Of a DNA stretch of 64,000 nt, positions 31,506 to 42,620 are shown in pieces. Location: positions 25,176,142 to 25,240,141 of the forward strand of contig NC_063054.1 of assembly GCF_018812025.1 (NCBI RefSeq), in the 5' to 3' direction. The stretch's first letter is position 1. Every line of letters begins with the position of its first letter. The notes under the pieces were generated by a model, which was not told the DNA's origin, ran no database searches, and saw nothing but the letters and a program-made list of their open reading frames with translations. A program made the position numbers and the translations under genes. The stretch is from Megalobrama amblycephala (lineage: Eukaryota > Chordata > Actinopteri > Cypriniformes > Xenocyprididae).

Positions 31506-33300
31506 TATGTCGTGGGCACTGCTTGGGGCACACTCCAACAGGCAAAAAGCAGCCCAAAAAATTTTACTCTTACAAAAAAAAGTTTATTCAAGTGTGCTAT
31601 TAGACTTGTCTTGACTTGACTATGGTTACAGAATTGTTTGAGGGGGCTGAGCAAGATTGGAGCATGACAGTCTGTCAGACCCAGTCCTAGAGAGATCAAT
31701 GACCCATGTCTGTGGTTCACATCAATGAGGTGTGGGCTAGGTGGTCCATCTTAAAGGTGAAAGTAAGGCCATACAGGAAAATATGACCGTATTCCCAAAG
31801 CTCCCCTCTCTCTGCAAATGCACACGAATTGTTTGCACATGATGTCATAATGCACATGATGTCACTATAATAAGGCAATTTGCATTTTGGATCATAACTT
31901 TGGAACCCTAAAATTCTTTTTCCCCAGAATCCTTGAGTCAAGCCAGCCTCCTCTGTATGTGTGAAATGTATATTTGAATTTTCTAAAAACCTACTTTTTC
32001 AAACTCCTCCTAGGCCATTGGTCTGATCTTCACCAAAACAGGCACATAGCAGCAAGGGCTGGTGCTGGCAAAATGTTGTCAAAAGAATTTTGATTCGTTG
32101 AAGCATTGCAAAGTTCTAAGTCATTTAATTGGTCAGGCAATGCCCATTTTTACGAGTTGACCTATAGCTTAATAAAACTTGACACAACAGGTCATTTTGA
32201 GGAGGCACAACAAGTTTCTTAAAATTACACCAATAGGGGGCACTACAATAAAAAAACCATTATAACTCTGCAACCATATGATCCATAAAGTTGAAAATTA
32301 GTATGCATCTTCTTTGGTGCACGTCCTAACATATCCTCTAATAATACTCGGATACTTAAAAAAACATGGCTGCCAGCAGCCAATCAATTTCAGCAGCTAA
32401 TAACATCAAATCTAAATGGCTTACCATCACAAAAAATGTATATATTTGTACATCTTGTGAAAATTAATGTGTACAAATTCTTGTGAAAATCAGCCACAAG
32501 GTGCACTTCACTGAACTTTGCACACATCAGCTCTAGACCATCCTGACATTTGTTCCTCACCATCATTGACCTGAATCCCTTCAGCTCCCACTGGCACATT
32601 TCTTTGCTCAGCTCTATACTTCCCTCTAGGTCCAATGAGGTAATAAAAAAGACAGCCTCGCATTTTTTAGGCTGCCACAACACTGTTGAATCCTGAATCT
32701 TATTAAAATCTCATGAATCAAATAGCGGTCCTCACCCAAACAATTAAATAATTTGAAATTCTATCAGTTCACTGGCAGACTGTGTTATATACATAGCCTA
32801 ACAGAGAGGAACTTTGGCCAACACCTCATCTGATCAAGAGCTAAGGTGCACAGAATGTTCAGCAGTGTTGTTAAATTCTCCATTATCTCACTGTCCGTTA
32901 TCTTGTGAATGGTATTTTCATGTGTCTTCTGTTATTTAAAAAAAACTATCTGCTGGTCCTGTCTGACTTGATTGAATCCCTGGTGCCACCCAGGAACTTA
33001 GCCCTTCCTCCTCTGCTGGTCCTATCTGGGTTGATTGATTCCCTGGTTCCGTCCAGGATCACTGACCTTCCTCCTTCACCATTACCATCTGGCTTTGCCA
33101 TAACTTGGGATCCCCCAAGTCTTCCTCAGGACCTCCTGCATCTCCTTGGCTCACCAGATCCCCCATCGTCTTCACTGCCCTGAAGTGGGGATCTATTTCC
33201 CTTCCGTGACCCTGGCTCTTCCTCCCACAAAGCCCACCTGGACTGTTTTTGTTCTGTGGTGTTGCCTGGGTCATCATAGAACCTTAGAATGTCTGCTTGA
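31506..33300. other. repeat-rich intron, unclassified
   Basis: No gene. About 31960-32400 carries phrases such as AAACTCCTCCTAGGCCATTG and TTTTTACGAGTTGACCTATAG that I recall as a widespread fish repeat. About 32940-33290 is proline/serine-rich in translation on the plus strand, with a duplicated CTGCTGGTCCT...CTGGT phrase, probably repeat-derived. Confidence 0.4.
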
Positions 33301-35258
33301 GCTCTGTACTCTTTATGCATCATACAAAATCCTTTCAGAATGAGCTTCAGCACAAGGTTTCTTCATCAAGGAGGCATCTTCACTGGCATCAGCCAGACTT
33401 GATTGGGATACGAAACATTCCTTGGTGTGTTCCATCCAAAGATCAGCCACATGGACAAGCCACCTGGAGAATCATACAGTACATTGATACCAGTAAGGTA
33501 CATCATCTGGAGAAGGCAGAGGCATTCACCAAATCCTTAGAAGAGACTCTTCCTAAGGATACCCCAGCAGGAGAAATCCAGAACAGAAGTAATCGTCTAA
33601 ATGACACTATTCACAAAGCTGCATTTGAAACCTTAGGTAAAATGCATGGAAGACATAAGGCCAACTCAAAAGTGCTCACTGCAGTCATAGAAAAAAAAGC
33701 ATGCAGCACTGTTGGAATATAAACTGCACACATCACAGTCAAGATTACAGACAATGAGAAACAACAACAACAAATGTTTGTTACTGTATAAATGACTTCT
33801 GGCTGAAACTCTTAAAGCAAATCCAGGCAGCAAAAGATGCTGAAAAATCCATGGCATGTACCATGAGATAAAGAAGGCAAGTGGCCCAACCTAACACAAG
33901 CTGGCATCAATTAAATCTGCTCCAGGGGAAACAATCACAGATGAGGGCAAGCAGATGGAGATATGGGTAGAATGTTACTCACAGTTATATGGCATCCCAA
34001 GCCATTAAACAGATGCCTGTTACAGAGGATTTTGATGGTTTGCCCACCACAGAAGAGCTGAGCAAAGCCATTGATAGTCTGCCCACCAAGAAAGCATCAG
34101 GACTGGATGGAATCCCCCCAGAGGTTATAAAGTGTGCCAAAGGTGTGTTATCGTGTCACCTGCACAAAATACTCTCCAAGTGCTGGGAGGAAGAAAGGAA
34201 CCCTGGGACATGAAGGACTGCAACATTGTCACCCTGAATAAAAACAAAGGGGGTTGCAGTGATTGCAATAACTATAGTGGGATCTCTCTATTAAATATCA
34301 CTGGCTCAATTCTTTGCTCTGGTTATTCTAAATCGTCTACAAAAACTCGCAGATTGGGATTATCCAGAGTCAGAGTGCGGTTAGATATCAAAACACTCCA
34401 CAATAGACATGATCTTTTCCCTATAACAGCTTCAGGAGAAATGCAGACAATAGAAACAGCTGCTGCATATTGCTTTCATGGACCTGACAAGGCTTTTGAC
34501 CTTGTCAGTCAAGATGGCCTAAAGATGGTTCACTGTCCAATCAGAGAGGATGATGAACAACATAATAACAGTGAGTGAATAACAGTGAGTGTTTATTGCA
34601 GCAGATGTAAACAGGAATAAACAGGTAAGTGAGCCTTTGATATAACAGTTCAGAAAGATGATAGAATGGTAACTGGGTTTAATGTTTTGCAGGTGGAGAG
34701 GAGATCGTGGACATAGAGAACCAGGGATGAGCACACGCCTCATTGAGATCCAGCCAGGTAACCAGGTAAGTAATATACAAATAGGGATTGCACACGAGAA
34801 GGAGAATGGAGACACATCAAATATTGGTTGCCCACCTAAGCTGCTCAGCATGATTCGGTCATTTCACACAGACATGGAGATTATTGTTAAGTTTGATGGC
34901 TCATCATCAGGGCCTTTAACATCAAGAGCATTTTTAAACAGGCTTGCGTTCTTGCCCAGCACTCTTTGGGATCTTTTTCACAGTCATGCTAAAACACACA
35001 TTTGGTGAACCAAAGAAGGGATTTATCTCCATACTTGATCAAATGGTAACTTCTACAGCCTCTCTTGATTAAAAGCAAAAACCAAAGTCTGCAAGGTCAA
35101 TTAGAGACATGCTGTTTGCCTATGATGCTGCTCTGTCAGCCCATAAGGAAGAGGATTTATAGCAGCTTATGGACAGATTTTCTCAAACATGAATCTGAAG
35201 AAGACAAATGTGACGTGCCAAGGTGTTGAGGATCCTCTTTCAATTACCATTATCAATT
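33301..35258 (+). pseudogene. LINE reverse transcriptase remnant, N-terminal and central part
   Basis: The plus strand carries successive pieces of a non-LTR RT in several frames: LPTTEELSKAIDSLPTKKAS followed by GLDGIPPEVIK (33989-34213), then MKDCNIVTLNKNKG and NNYSGISLLNITG (34210-34310), DKAFDLVSQDGL (about 34485), GCPPKLLSMIRSFHTDME (about 34826) and, weaker, KAKTKV and LKKTNV (about 35075-35210). The order is right for a LINE. Many frameshifts and stops make it inactive. A 300-bp insertion interrupts it at about 34527-34825, and its C-terminal part resumes only at 37185. Confidence 0.75.
34527..34825. repeat. insertion within the LINE, contains direct repeat copy A
   Basis: LINE coding similarity stops before 34527 and resumes at 34826. 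Within this, about 34652-34815 (GATGATAGAATGGTAACTGG to GAGAAGGAGAATGGAGACA) matches 35632-35790 at most positions. The class is unknown. Confidence 0.6.
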
Positions 35259-36279
35259 CAGGGCTCCAGACTAACATTTGAGAGCAGTTGCGCTGGTGCC
35301 ACTAAGTTCTACAGAAGGTGGCACCAGCACCTGATTTGGTGGTGCTGTTTTTTTTTTTTTTTTTAAATCATAAATACGTGCAGTTACCAATAATATTACA
35401 TATTTATTCATTTGGAAATTTGACAGTGAAGCACTAAGCTTGAATTGAGATGCAGATAAAATTAACTTATTAATAGTAACACGCAAAAACATATTTATAG
35501 GGAAAACTGTAAATAGTCTACTCCTATTAAATGTACCATATTGAACTGACTGACAGCGTCAGTGATTATGAAAGGAGCGTTCTGTACTTGCTTTCTGTGT
35601 AATTCAGTCACAATTAAAAAAACTTTTAGTTTTAGAATGGTAAGCGGGTTTACTGTTTTGCAGGTGGAGAGGAGATTGTGGACATGGAGATCCAGAGATG
35701 AGCACAAGCCTCATTGAGATCCAGCCAGGTATCCAGGTAAGTAGTATACAAATAGGAAATGCACACGAGGAGGAAAATGGAGACAAATGGAGAACAGGAA
35801 CTTGGAGTAATCTTAGAGGATTTGTTGCTAGAACATGGAGAACAGGTAAACAGTCCTTCTCTAAACGAGACCAGACAATGACTGAGATTGAAGTGTGTGC
35901 TTTTATGGTGTGGAGCTGATGAGGGTGATTGCTGGCAGATGCAGATGATTGTGGAATGTGTGCAGGTGGAAGCCAAGGAGGACGATGGGAAATGTAGTGC
36001 AGAGGTTGCAGGTGAATCATGACAGTACTCTCCCCCTTCCAGAAGGTGTGACCTCATGCCAAACCGATTCCACCCAGGGAGGGAGGGCGGGCGCCCTGGT
36101 GTCGAGCCAGGGAGGTGCAGCCCGTCCAGGGAGTCAGGGAGGCGCCGGCTGTTCAGGGTCCCAAGGAGGATCGGCCTTTATGGCCTTGCTATGGAAGCCA
36201 TGAAAGCCAGGGAGGTGCTGATGTTAGAGTCATTATGAAGAGTTCAATGTTCTTTGGGCTGAGCTCTGGGACTAAAGCA

Positions 36280-36425
36280 GACTCTGGAGAACATACTAGA
36301 GTGGACTCAAGAAAACATAATGGAGCAGACTCTGGAGAACATACTGGAGCAGACTCTGGAGAACATACTGGAGTAGACTCTGGAGCAGACTCTGAAGAAC
36401 ATACTGGAGCAGACTCTGTACCATG
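36280..36425. repeat. 24-bp minisatellite
   Basis: About five to six units of GGAGCAGACTCTGGAGAACA plus TACT, with small changes and one shortened unit. As the unit is 24 bp, it reads as an eight-residue repeat (ADSGEHTG) in the plus frame 36115-36615. I see no other sign that this frame is a gene. Confidence 0.85.
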
Positions 36426-36529
36426 CTCAGGGGCTGGAACCATCACTGGACTCTGGTCAGGGGCAGATTCTTGGTCTGGGGGCAATTCTTGTAATGACTC
36501 AAGGGCTGAAAGTGAATTTAGAGTTATCT

Positions 36530-36790
36530 CACAAGAACAAGGTATTGATTGGCATTTTAATATCCCATACCATGCTCAGTCGCCTGGAGTAGTGGAGAGA
36601 TTGATCAAAGATTGATTAACTAAAGCGTGTTTAGACAGGGGAAAAAAATCGGATGACTGTATTGCCAGATGTTTTAGCTGAAATACGAATGACACCATCC
36701 TCCACTACTAAATTGCCCCTTTTTGAAATTTTGATGGGTAGGCCTTTTCTGATACCATGGGTCAAAGGCCATACTGCCGTTTCTTCTTTA
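36530..36790 (+). pseudogene. endogenous retrovirus-like integrase remnant
   Basis: Two plus-strand pieces in different frames read GIDWHFNIPYHAQSPGVVER and LPDVLAEIRMTPSSTTKLPL, then FEILMGRPF. They resemble the end of the integrase core and the following region of vertebrate retrovirus-like pol. A stop and a frame change separate them. No LTR, env or other pol part was found nearby, so this is an isolated scrap. Confidence 0.55.
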
Positions 36791-37184
36791 GGTGAAATGG
36801 AGGTGATACTGGAGGACAGATTCAGGGGTAAGAGTGGGCCCCAATGTAGACTCTGGGCCCGGAACAGGCTCGATACAGAACTCTGAGACTGGGGCGGACT
36901 CCTTACTGAATACTAGGGCTGAAGTGGACTCGTGATTGAACTCTGGGACTGTACTAAACTCTGGAGATGATTAGAAAGGATGTGGTATTTTGGAGGCGGA
37001 TCGACTAAACAAGAGAGCATATAGGATATATTTCTCCAATGAACAGTTGTTAGTATCCCAGGGCATCATCGAATACAGTGGTTCATCCAGACCTCCATGA
37101 AAGAAGGTCATGAAAGGTGTGTGCTTTTATGGTATGGTGCTGATGAGGGTGATTGCTGGCAGGTGTGGGCGATTGTGGACATCT

Positions 37185-37620
37185 GTAAAAACACCAAACT
37201 GACAGTTTTTAGAGCCTGTACTCTAAGTACCTTGATGTATGGCTGTGAATCTTAGACCCTTTATTTAAGACAAGAAAAGTTTAAACGTTTTTCACATGCA
37301 ATATTTGTGACACATTCTTGGCAGCAAGTGGACCATCCAAGTAACAAACAAAGAGGTCTTGGACAGTGGTAACATTCCAAACTTGTTCATGCTCCGTAGG
37401 CAGAGCTGACTTTGCCTGCATGGCCTTTTCTATGGACTGAAACATGGGTGGATCCCAAAAGATTTTCTCTATGGAGAGCTGGTCATTGGGAAGAGAGCCC
37501 AAGGACACCCTCATCTATGTTTCAAGGATATCTGTAAACAAGATATGAAGGTACAAGAAGGTCCAACAACAGTTTCTTTCTCCTGCATGGTCTGCACTCA
37601 ACTACCAGGAGGAGTGGCAA
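37185..37620 (+). pseudogene. LINE remnant, C-terminal part
   Basis: After the composite insertion the LINE resumes: LTVFRACTLSTLMYGCES, then LYLRQEKFKRF, and in shifted frames pieces like NTEV, RRQS and GRAHPHLCFKDICKQDMK. This is the region after the RT core of the same LINE type. It is decayed. Confidence 0.65.
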
Positions 37621-37734
37621 CATCAGACTGAACACAGGTAGACATTCTCTTCCCTCTACCCTCTCCCACGGAACCTCAGATTGTCCAGACTCCATTTACT
37701 GGCGAGACAGAGTATCTGAATTTTCATTTCCACT

Positions 37735-38010
37735 GCAGAAAAATCCACACTCTACTGTAATAAGTTTTGCTGTGTTCAGGTATCTCAATGGATTACTATC
37801 AGTAAACATCACATAGGCAGCTAACAGATACTTCCTGGAGGTTTCTGAGACTCGTTATTTAAGCATAAGAATTTTTCTTTCAGATGGTCTAAGCCTACTA
37901 GAAAGATCTCCTTACTCAGATATTCCTGCAAAAGCACAGCCCCCAGGCCAGAAAGGTTGGCATTTATCTCCATAACAAGGTTTTTAGAATTCAGCCATAG
38001 AACAAAACTG
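37735..38010 (-). pseudogene. gypsy RNase H fragment
   Basis: The minus strand reads MEINANLSGLGAVLLQE (compare the D-A-S-xGLGAVL motif of RNase H) and, 130 bp on in another frame, KYLLAAYVMFTDSNPLRYL followed by NTAKL. The first Asp and surrounding residues are altered. It is a remnant only. Confidence 0.65.
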
Positions 38011-38149
38011 GTGCTGAAACCAGTGCATTTTAGCTTTGTTTTAGTTTCATACTCTACAGTCCAAAATGAGGAGAGAGACATTCTTGCAGTCTTAGTACAG
38101 TCCTAGTTTACATTATGTGATGCCATAAACAGTCAAGCAGCCGGGATTT

Positions 38150-38520
38150 GCTATATAAATGGCTTCTAAAAGACTTCAGCAAACTCTATACATGATTGCT
38201 GTGAGCCGTGAGGCCATCTCATGGTGAAAATGAACTCTATGTATTCTAATGATATCTCCCAAGGGTAACATGCACAGGGTGAAAAGCAACGGTTGTAGTA
38301 CTGAGACTTGCGGTACTCCATATTGAACTTTTGATATGATTGATACGATACCTCTTCATTTACTGCTACAAATAAGTGTGATTTGAACAATGCAATTCCA
38401 CTAATGCCAACATAATTTTCTGAGTCTGTTTAAAAGAATGTTGTGGTCGATAGTATCAGATGTTGCACTAAGGTCCAGTAACACTAATAGAGAGATAGAG
38501 AAATAATAGAAAGATGATAA
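38150..38520 (-). pseudogene. second LINE (L2/Rex-like) RT fragment
   Basis: The minus strand reads LLVLLDLSATSDTIDHNILL, then [11 protein letters not shown] and, after frame changes, [18 protein letters not shown] and LPLGDIIR. This is the LDLSAAFDTVDH...GVPQGSVLGPLLF arrangement of L2/Rex-type LINEs. It is in the opposite orientation to, and of a different family from, the LINE at 33-37 kb. Confidence 0.7.
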
Positions 38521-38670
38521 GAGCAAATCATTTATACTCTAATGAGTCAGGAAAATAATATATAAAGCAATCTTTAGTGGTAGAAATAATAGTTCTACCA
38601 TATTTGTAACAAGGAGCTGGTCTTCTTGGCTTGGATAAAAGGAGTATACACAAGACTAGACAATTTGAAA

Positions 38671-39460
38671 GGGTTAGTTCACCCAAAACTGAAAATTCTG
38701 TCATTTGTTACTCACCCTCATGTAGCTCCACATCCGTAAGACCTTCGTTCATCTTCGGAAAACAAATTAAGATCTTTTTGATGAAATCTGGGAGGTTTCT
38801 GTCTCTCCATTGAGATCCAATGCAACTACCACTCCAAGGTCTAGAAAGGTAGGAAAAAGACATCATTAAAGTACTCCATGTGACTCCAGTGGCTTAAACT
38901 CAATTTTATGAAGCAATGCGAGTGCTTTGGTTGCACAAAAAAACATAATTTACCACTTTACTTACAAAAATATTGATCTGCAACTCGTTCACGAGAGCTT
39001 CACAACGCATGCGTGTTGTGTTCAGATTAGCACATCAACACAACGCAAATGCGTGTGTGTTCACAAGTGCATCACGACGCATGCGTTTTGTGTTCATGCG
39101 AGAGCTGGCATTGTTGCGTAAACACGGTTTGGATAATGTTATTTTGTGGTAATAAATAAAGTGGTAAATTATGTTTTTTTTTTTTTTTTGCACAAACAAA
39201 GCACTCACGTCGCTTCATAAAATTGAGTTTAAGCCACTGGAGTCAGATGGAGTATTTTAATGATATCTTTTTCCTACCTTTCTAGACCTTGGAGTGGTAG
39301 TTGCGTTGGATCTCTATGGAGAGACAGAAACCTCTCAGACTTCATCAAAAAGATCTTAATTTGTGTTCTAAAGATGAACAAAGGTCTTACGGATGTGCAA
39401 CAACATGTGAGTAAGTAATAAGTAATAAATGACAGAATTTTCATTTTTGGGTGAACTAAC
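38671..39460. mobile_element. 790-bp element with about 280-bp inverted arms
   Basis: The left arm (38671-38950) and right arm (about 39165-39460) are reverse complements over nearly their whole length, for example ATTTTATGAAGC against GCTTCATAAAATTGAGTTTA, and CTCCAAGGTCTAGAAAGGTAGG against its complement. The loop (38951-39164) is GC-richer, with repeated CACAACGCATGCG/ACGACGCATGCG words. The outermost 30 bp are the same as in the short TIR repeat at 1374-1681, so the families share ends. Confidence 0.85.
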
Positions 39461-39619
39461 AATTGAAGAATTTCAATGCCATCAGCGTCAATTCCATGTG
39501 ACAAAATTAAGTCAAGAGTATGATTATGACAATGAGTGGGTCTGACACATAGTGTCCAGTAGAATTTAGACTGTCTATAAATGCTAATCCCAATGCATCT
39601 TTTTCATTATCTACATCAG

Positions 39620-39800
39620 AGGTCTCCAAACTCGGTCCTGGAGGGCCACTGTCCTGCAAAGTTTAGCTCCAACCCCAATTAAACACACCTGAACCAGCTA
39701 ATTAAGGTCTCACTAGGTATACAAAAAACTTTTAAGCATGTGCGTTGGAGCTGGTTGGAGCTAAACTCTGCAGGACAGTAGCCCTGATCTACATGGATAT
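39620..39800. repeat. short palindromic dispersed repeat
   Basis: Left: TCCTGGAGGGCCACTGTCCTG and TTTAGCTCCAACCCC. Right: GGTTGGAGCTAAACTCTGCA followed by GGACAGTAGCCC. Inverted halves around a central AT-rich part. Related to 5150-5265. Confidence 0.75.
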
Positions 39801-40461
39801 TAAAATCACTAACAATTAAGACTTCACCTGCAGCCAATTCTAACTCAGATAGAAAAAGTAAATACTTTAAGCATAGACATTTTTGTAGCATTTGAGTGTA
39901 GTCCATGGACAGCTGGTTCAATAAGAACCGAATCAGTGTGTGGCCAAAATTTTGACTCTGTATTAAACCAGCTGCTTTACTTTCATGTCCAGCCTGGTCT
40001 AATGCTATCTAGGATATGACATTTTCGAGGACATTGTTTCCTGTGACTTATTTTTATGCATTTGATTTAAAAGTAAACATGTCTGCTTTGAACTGTGCAC
40101 AAGAAAATTGCTCAACTTTAAGAACCTGTGTGCTATATTAACAGAGACATTCTGTTTCCACCTGTAATTCAGGTGGGAAGAGGGAACATGTTGGTAACTA
40201 TAATAAGAGCATTAAGGCGGCAATTGCAACTTTTAATTACACTTTTAATTCACAGTGACTCAGTTTGTCACTACAATGGAGGCCTGACTGTGAAAGGCAC
40301 AACATAAAAAAGAAATCCATTTTCTGGTAGGAGAAGATGAAATGTGGGTGAGATTAAAATTATTTTAATCCATTATACTGATTCCACTTCAATTGTTTAT
40401 TTATTTATTTATTTTTCTGCTTTTCCATCACTAACTTTCCTGCTTCTTGTGGTCTTGGATG
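39801..40461. other. intron, non-coding
   Basis: Nothing recognised besides a short (TTTA)n run near 40398. Confidence 0.4.
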
Positions 40462-41740
40462 TACAGTGGGCTCCACAAATACGGACACCCTTCATTTTTC
40501 CTTAGTCTTTCATTCAAAATATTCACCAAATCTAACCTTTAATTTAAGTTAATTTACACAAAATATACATTTGGAATAAATTAAATAAATGTTTTTCTCC
40601 AAAATAAGTGTGCCAAAATTATTAGCACCCCTACTTATTCTAAGGAGTATGAAGTATGTTTTAAGTTCACCTTAGTGATCAGGAACACTTAAGTGATAAG
40701 TCATGACTTCCTGTTTCACTGGGCTCTAAATATGAAGTGCCACTCAGGCCAAATTCCTATAGGCACCCATCACTATGGGAAAGACCTGAGAATACAGCAA
40801 TGATGTGTGACAAAACGTTGTTGAGCTGCACAATAAATCATGAATTGGCTATAAGAGTTTAATTGTTATAGTTTAATTGTTCGAATACTCATTTCTACTA
40901 TCCAGGCAATAATTAAGAAGTTTAAATCAACTGGAGATGGTAACAGAGAATTTGAGAATTACAGATGCTAGCTGGGTCTTGGGGTCAGAAAGTCTCCAAA
41001 ACTATGATCAGACCTCATCTATATAACTATAACTTGCTTATAAACCTTTGGTGACATCAAACAGCAATCTCATACACCTACAGTTTGCCAGGTGTAACTT
41101 TCAGTGAGACTGGGTTTTATGACCAGAGATGAGACCAAAATTAAGCTTTTTTGGAAAAACACCAGAGGTGGGTTTGGCATAAACATAGCCATGAGGAAAA
41201 GAACCTCATCCCCACTGTAAAGTATGGTGGTTGATCTTTAATTCTGTGGAGATAATTTTCTTCCAAAGACCTGGACAACTTGTTAGGATACACTATATCA
41301 TAAACTCCATCAAGTAACAGCATATATTAAATCAACACCTGACTGACCCTGTCTGAAGCTTAAACTAAGCCAAAAAATGAAGGTTTTGCCATGAACATAC
41401 AGTAGCAATCCCCTGACCCAAACCCCATAAAAAAACTTGTGGGATGAGCTGAAGAAAAGAGTCCACAAGCATGGACCTCTGAATCTGAAGGATCTGGAGA
41501 GATTCTGTATGGAGGAATGGCCTCAGATCTCTTGCCATATGTTCATCAACCTTATTATGCATTATAGGAGACAATCCAGAGCTTTTATCTTGGCAAAGGG
41601 AGGTTGCACAAAGTATTAAAGGAAGGAGTGCCAATAATTGTGATTTTTTTTGTAACTATCTGACTTTAAAGGTTAGATTTTTGTGAATATTTTGAATGAA
41701 AGACAGGAAATTGCAAAAACACACACAAAAAATGCACAGT
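40462..41740 (+). mobile_element. Tc1-like DNA transposon, decayed
   Basis: Inverted terminal regions: CTTTCATTCAAAATATTCAC (about 40508) is matched by GTGAATATTTTGAATGAAAG (about 41683), each flanked by the ATCTAACCTTTAA word or its complement. The plus strand between carries transposase scraps, KLFWKNTRGGFG, QSPDPNPIK and LQRDSVWRNGLR-like pieces, including the SPDPNPI box that precedes the last catalytic residue of Tc1 transposases. Many stops and frame changes. The outer left TIR begins near TACAGTGGG (40462); the right terminus is blurred. Confidence 0.75.
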
Positions 41741-41919
41741 CATTTTTTTTCATTACTGGTGGAAATGATAGGTTTAAATGGAATACCCCAAGACCTTGAT
41801 AACTTGTAATCTTCTATGGAGGTGATTTATTATTTACAATTTTTTGACTAATTTGTTTTATACACCATTCTGTCCACCTTATTCTTCAATGTGGAAGTAA
41901 GCTATTTTGTTTGGATGTA
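41741..41919. other. intron spacer
   Basis: Nothing recognised. Confidence 0.4.
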
Positions 41920-42170
41920 AGAGACTTCCGATTCATTAGCCGCTATAGCTAAATGACTAGAAGAATAACATAGTGCAATAAAAACTATTTGTGCAGTAAA
42001 ACTACTTGTGCTACAAACCAGTGTGTTTAAGATTATGATAATAAATTAAAATAATATGATAACAAATACCAGTTTGTAATATCAAGCAGCATAACTGACT
42101 GTTGTTGTACAGGTAAAATAGCTGGAAAGCACCAGAAGCTTTGCAGCCATGCTCACTCTTACATTAAAAA
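41920..42170. repeat. dispersed repeat, copy B
   Basis: Matches 11395-11600 over GCTATA, AACTAGAAGAATAACA-like words, GTGCTACAAACCAGTGTGTT and AATATCAAGCAG. Same orientation as copy A. Confidence 0.7.
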
Positions 42171-42259
42171 TAGGCCTATAGGTATGCTTGGGATGTTGGA
42201 GAAACTATAAAAAAACTACACAAATGATAAAATGATATCAATACAATAAACTGTAAAAA

Positions 42260-42620
42260 ACAGTCAGCATAAAGATGCAGTAAGCGATTTCTGAGAAACA
42301 ACACAAACAACCCAAACAAACACACCCCTCCCTTCATTGCTCCGCCCCCCAAATGCATGAACACACAATGCAAGAGTGGATGTCTCTTTATCATAGCTGA
42401 AGCAAAGTAAAATAATGCTTCACAAAAAATAACCCGAAGATGACAAACAAACAAATGACAAGGAAGAACAAAAACATACAGTACACAAGTACACAAGAGT
42501 ATATAGTAAGCCATGTTACTCGCCAGCAGCACAAAATTATGCCGATATGCTTTATCGATAAGATAACATGTTGATTATGTGCCTGCGATAACTCACAAGA
42601 TAACATGTGCAAGGAGTGCT
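42260..42620. repeat. probable dispersed repeat (GATGCAGTAAGCGATTTCTG)
   Basis: The phrase GATGCAGTAAGCGATTTCTG, a CCCCTCCC...GCTCCGCCCCCC tract and CAATGCAAGAGTGGATGTC are, from memory, parts of a common cyprinid repeat. No second copy in this window, so the call rests on recollection. The minus-strand open frame at 42176-42532 has no domain. Confidence 0.4.

Larger units (their letters stand above)
35259..37184. repeat. 1.9-kb composite insertion within the LINE
   Basis: It separates the LINE centre from its C-terminus. It holds a GCACCAGC-type inverted fragment (35284-35350) with a T run, direct repeat copy B (35632-35790), a GC-rich segment (36050-36180), a 24-bp minisatellite and an ERV-like integrase scrap. 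A short phrase (GTGTGTGCTTTTATGGT, then GCTGATGAGGGTGATTGCTGGC) occurs at about 35895 and again at 37119, near the right end. The open frames in it are in repeat sequence. Confidence 0.55.

Noticed and set aside
32905..33183. Leu/Pro-rich 92-codon frame
   Set aside because: Internal duplication of a CTGCTGGTCCT phrase in repeat-like DNA; no known domain.
35604..36057. Two overlapping minus-strand frames of about 135 codons
   Set aside because: They lie in repeated sequence shared with 34.5-34.85 kb; Ser/Pro/His-rich composition is a shadow of the repeat.
36115..36615. 166-codon frame spanning the minisatellite
   Set aside because: Open because the repeat unit is 24 bp; it ends in a retrovirus-like integrase scrap and has no gene context.
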